Source of the DNA: Hydractinia symbiolongicarpus
Lineage: Eukaryota; Cnidaria; Hydrozoa; Anthoathecata; Hydractiniidae
Reading direction: 5' to 3'
Assembly (NCBI RefSeq): GCF_029227915.1
Contig: NC_079881.1
Location: forward strand, 25,459,501-25,523,500
Length of the DNA: 64,000 bases
The position numbers were made by a program, and so were the translations under genes. The notes under the pieces were generated by a model. The model was not told the DNA's origin. It did not search any database and saw only the letters and a program-made list of their open reading frames with translations. Positions 60,401 to 64,000 of this stretch are shown piece by piece; the first letter of the stretch is position 1; each line of letters opens with the position of its first letter.

Positions 60401-61066
60401 TATACAGCGTCTCATCAAAAACGAAATCATTTTTGAAAACCATAAGTCTCATGCGTTTTAGTGGTGAAAAAATAATTTAAAAAATCGTGCGGGAAGTGAG
60501 TTTACTCCCAGTTTACTTTCTTTGTATACATTCGACTATAAGGGTCAAGCCCGGGATTTACGGCAAATCGCGGGTTTTCGTTTGCCGGCGATTAAACTCC
60601 TTTTATTCAGCGTCTCATCAAAAATGAGATCATTTTTGAAAACTACAAGTCTCATGCGTATTAGTGGTGAAGAAATAATTTAAAAAATCGTTCGGGTAAT
60701 GAGTTTACTCCCTGGGTATTTTCTTTGTATACATTCGACTATACGTCCAAGCCAGGGATTTACGGGAAATCGCGGGTTTTCGTTTGCCGGCGATTAAACT
60801 CCTTTTATTCAGCGTCTCATCAATAACGAAATCATTTTTGAAAACTACAAGTCTCATTCGTTTTAGTGGTGAAAAATAATTTAAAGAATCGTTCTAGAAA
60901 TGAGTTTACACCCTGGGTACTTTCTTTGTATACTTTTGACTATACGGCCGAGTCCGGGATTTACGGGAAATCGCGGGTTTTCGTTTGCCGGCGATTAAAC
61001 TCCTTTTATTCAGCGTCTCATAAAAAATGAAATCATTTTTGAAAACTACAAGTCTTATGCGTCTTA
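57421..61066. repeat. 6-monomer higher-order repeat, 3 x ~1,215 bp
   Basis: The variant GTGGTTAAAAAATAATTT occurs at 57,421, 58,637, 59,852 and 61,067, spacings of 1,216, 1,215 and 1,215 bp. GTGAGAAAATAA occurs at 57,627, 58,843 and 60,058 with the same period. After 61,067 the pattern breaks into partial units (next markers at 61,473 and 62,487, i.e. 2 and 5 monomers). The copies are highly similar with scattered single changes. Confidence 0.85.
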
Positions 61067-64000
61067 GTGGTTAAAAAATAATTTAAAAAATCGTTCGGGA
61101 AATGAGTTTACTTCCTGGGTACTTTCTTTATATACATTCGACTATACGGGCCAAGCGCGGGATTTACGGGAAATCGCGGGTTTTAGTTTGCCGGCGATTA
61201 AACTTCTTTTATTCAGCGTCTCATCAAAAATGAAATCATTTTTGAAAACTACAAGTCTCATGCGTTTTAGTGGTGAAAAAATAATTTAAAGAATCGTTCG
61301 GGAAATGAGTTCACTCCCTGGGTATTTTCTTTGTATACTTTTGATTATACGGGCCGAGTCCGGGATTTACGGGAAATTGCGGGTTTTCGTTTGCCGGCGA
61401 TTAAACTCCTTTTATTCAGCGTCTCATAAAAAATGAAATCATTTTTGAAAACTACAAGTCTCATGCGTCTTAGTGGTTAAAAAATAATTTAAAAAATCGT
61501 TCGGGAAATGAGTTTACTTCCTGGGTACTTTCTTTGTATACATTCGACTATACGGGCCAAGCGCGGGATTTACGGGAAATCGCGGGTTTTAGTTTGCCGG
61601 CGATTAAACTTCTTTTATTCAGCGTCTCATCAAAAATGAAATCATTTTTGAAAACTACAAGTCTCATGCGTTTTAGTGGTGAGAAAATAATTTAAAGAAT
61701 CGTTCGGGAGATGATTTTACTCCCTGGGTACGTTTTTTGTATACTTTTGACTATACGGGCCAAGTCCGGGATTTACGGGAAATTGCAGGTTTTCGTTTAC
61801 CGGCGATTAAACTCCTTTTATTCAGCGTCTCATCAAAAATGAAATCGTTTTTGAAAACTACAAGTCTTATGCGTTTTAGTGGTAAAAAATTAATTTAAAA
61901 AATCGTTCGGGAAATGAGTTTACTCCCAGTTTACTTTCTTTGTATACATTTGACTATACGGGTCAAGCACGGGATTTAAGGCAAATTGCGGGTTTTTGTT
62001 TGCCGGCGATTAAACTCCTTTTATACAGCGTCTCATCAAAAACGAAATCATTTTTGAAAACCATAAGTCTCATGCGTTTTAGTGGTGAAAAAATAATTTA
62101 AAAAATCGTGCGGGAAGTGAGTTTACTCCCAGTTTACTTTCTTTGTATACATTCGACTATAAGGGTCAAGCCCGGGATTTACGGCAAATCGCGGGTTTTC
62201 GTTTGCCGGCGATTAAACTCCTTTTATTCAGCGTCTCATCAAAAATGAGATCATTTTTGAAAACTACAAGTCTCATGCGTATTAGTGGTGAAGAAATAAT
62301 TTAAAAAATCGTTCGGGTAATGAGTTTACTCCCTGGGTATTTTCTTTGTATACATTCGACTATACGTCCAAGCCAGGGATTTACGGGAAATCGCGGGTTT
62401 TCGTTTGCCGGCGATTAAACTCCTTTTATTCAGCGTCTCATCAATAACGAAATCATTTTTGAAAACTACAAGTCTCATGCGTCTTAGTGGTTAAAAAATA
62501 ATTTAAAAAATCGTTCGGGAAATGAGTTTACTTCCTGGGTACTTTCTTTGTATACATTCGACTATACGGGCCAAGCGCGGGATTTACGGGAAATCGCGGG
62601 TTTTAGTTTGCCGGCGATTAAACTTCTTTTATTCAGCGTCTCATCAAAAATGAAATCATTTTTGAAAACTACAAGTCTCATGCGTTTTAGTGGTGAAAAA
62701 ATAATTTAAAGAATCGTTCGGGAAATGAGTTCACTCCCTGGGTATTTTCTTTGTATACTTTTGATTATACGGGCCGAGTCCGGGATTTACGGGAAATTGC
62801 GGGTTTTCGTTTGCCGGTGATTAAACTCCTTTTATTCAGCGTCTCATCAAAAATGAGATCATTTTTGAAAACTACAAGTCTCATGCGTTTTAGTGGTGAA
62901 GAAATAATTTAAAAAATCATTCGGGTAATGAGTTTACTCCCTGGGTATTTTCTTTGTATACATTCGACTATACGGCCAAGCCAGGGATTTACGGGAAATC
63001 GCGGGTTTTCGTTTGCCGGCGATTAAACTCCTTTGATTCAGCGTCACATCAATAACGAAATCATTTTTGAAAACTACAAGTCTCATTTGTTTTAGTGGTG
63101 AAAAATAAATTAAAGAATCGTTCTAGAAATGAGTTTACACCCTGGGTACTTTCTTTGTATACTTTTGACTATACGGGTCGAGTCCGGGATTTACGGGAAA
63201 TCGCGGGTTTTCGTTTGCCGGCAATTAAACTCCTTTTATTCAGCGTCTCATAAAAAATGAAATCAATTTTGAAAACTACAAGTCTCATGCGTCTTAGTGG
63301 TGAAAAAATAATTTAAAAAATCGTTCGGGAAATGAGTTTACTTCCTGGGTACTTTCTTTGTATACATTCGACTATACGGGCCAAGCCCGGGATTTACGGG
63401 AAATCCCGGGTTTTCGTTTGCCGGCGATTAAACTTCTTTTATTCAGCGTCTCATCAAAAATGAAATCATTTTTGAAAAGTACAAGTCTCATGCGTTTTAG
63501 TGGTGAAAATATAATTTAAAAAATCGTTCAAGAAATGAGTTTACTCCCTTGATACTTTCTTTGTATACATTCGACTATACGGGCCGATTCCGGGATATAC
63601 AGGAAATCGCGGGTTTTCGTTTGCCGGCGATTAAACTCCTTTTATTCAGCGTCTCATCAAAAATGAAATCATTTTTGAAAACTACAAGTCTCATGCGTTT
63701 TAGTGGTGAAAAAATAATTTAAAGAATCGTTCGGGAAATGAGTTCACTCCCTGGGTACTTTCTTTGTATACTTTTGATTATACGGGCCGAGTCCGGGATT
63801 TACGGGAAATTGCGGGTTTTCGTTTGCCGGCGATTAAACTCCTTTTATTCAGCGTCTCATCAAAAATGAAATTGTTTTTGAAAACTACAAGTCTTATGCG
63901 TTTTAGTGGTAAAAAATTAATTTAAAAAATCGTTCGGGAAATGAGTTTACTCCCAGTTTACTTTCTTTGTATACATTTGACTATACGGGTCAAACCCGGG

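Larger units (their letters stand above)
51741..64000. repeat. Satellite array, right block (~60 monomers)
   Basis: The same 202-203 bp monomer in the same orientation, continuing in register from the interrupted monomer and running off the window. Variants typical here are TTCTAGAAATGAG with TTTACACCC, CATCAATAACGAAATC, AAAACCATAAGTC, TTATACAGCG and ATAAGGGTCAAGC. It contains the 2,629-bp and 1,215-bp blocks listed separately. No gene, RNA or further insertion is visible. Confidence 0.98.

Overview
This is a gene-poor eukaryotic window, about 89% tandem satellite DNA. A 202-203 bp monomer is repeated roughly 280 times (my estimate from landmark spacing) over 1-43,023, 43,590-45,138 and 51,732-64,000. 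Only two things interrupt the array: a 566 bp insert with the form of a solo LTR (43,024-43,589), and a 6,593 bp terminal-inverted-repeat DNA transposon (45,139-51,731). No host gene, rRNA or tRNA gene, CRISPR array or bacterial-type operon is visible. Spliceosomal introns, the satellite and the TE types show an animal-like eukaryote. A DUF6589-type transposase paired with a RecQ-like helicase suggests an early-branching metazoan such as a cnidarian or sponge, but that is a low-confidence guess that needs a database search.

The satellite is organised at several scales. Monomers fall into variant classes, for example TACTCCCTGGGTAC versus TACTCCCAGTTTAC, and GTATACATTCGAC versus GTATACTTTTGAC. 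These classes recur at multiples of the monomer: about 6.48 kb (32 monomers) over ~6.9-21.5 kb, 810 bp (4 monomers) around 10-11.6 kb and 29-39.5 kb, 833 bp at 26.2-27.9 kb, 2,629 bp (13 monomers) at 52.1-57.3 kb, and 1,215 bp (6 monomers) at 57.4-61.1 kb. Each monomer carries a 20-bp dyad, shorter palindromes and about 13 CpGs. A centromeric or pericentromeric role is possible but not shown.

The DNA transposon has 78-bp TIRs with one mismatch and a 9-bp target-site duplication (GAAAACTAC) of satellite sequence. It holds two convergent genes. On the + strand is a RecQ-like superfamily II helicase in two exons, with an in-frame TAA inside its Walker A motif. On the - strand is a two-exon gene of about 883 codons, with an N-terminal Cys2-Cys2 zinc-finger-like domain and a C-terminal region resembling DUF6589 transposases; it appears intact. 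Each gene reads inward from a TIR that contains a TATA-like stretch and ends in an E-box (CACGTG). The arrangement resembles Academ-type elements, particularly helicase-bearing ones, though the 9-bp duplication should be compared with that family before naming it.

The short 60-75-residue reading frames scattered through the array on both strands are by-products of the monomer sequence and are not annotated as genes.
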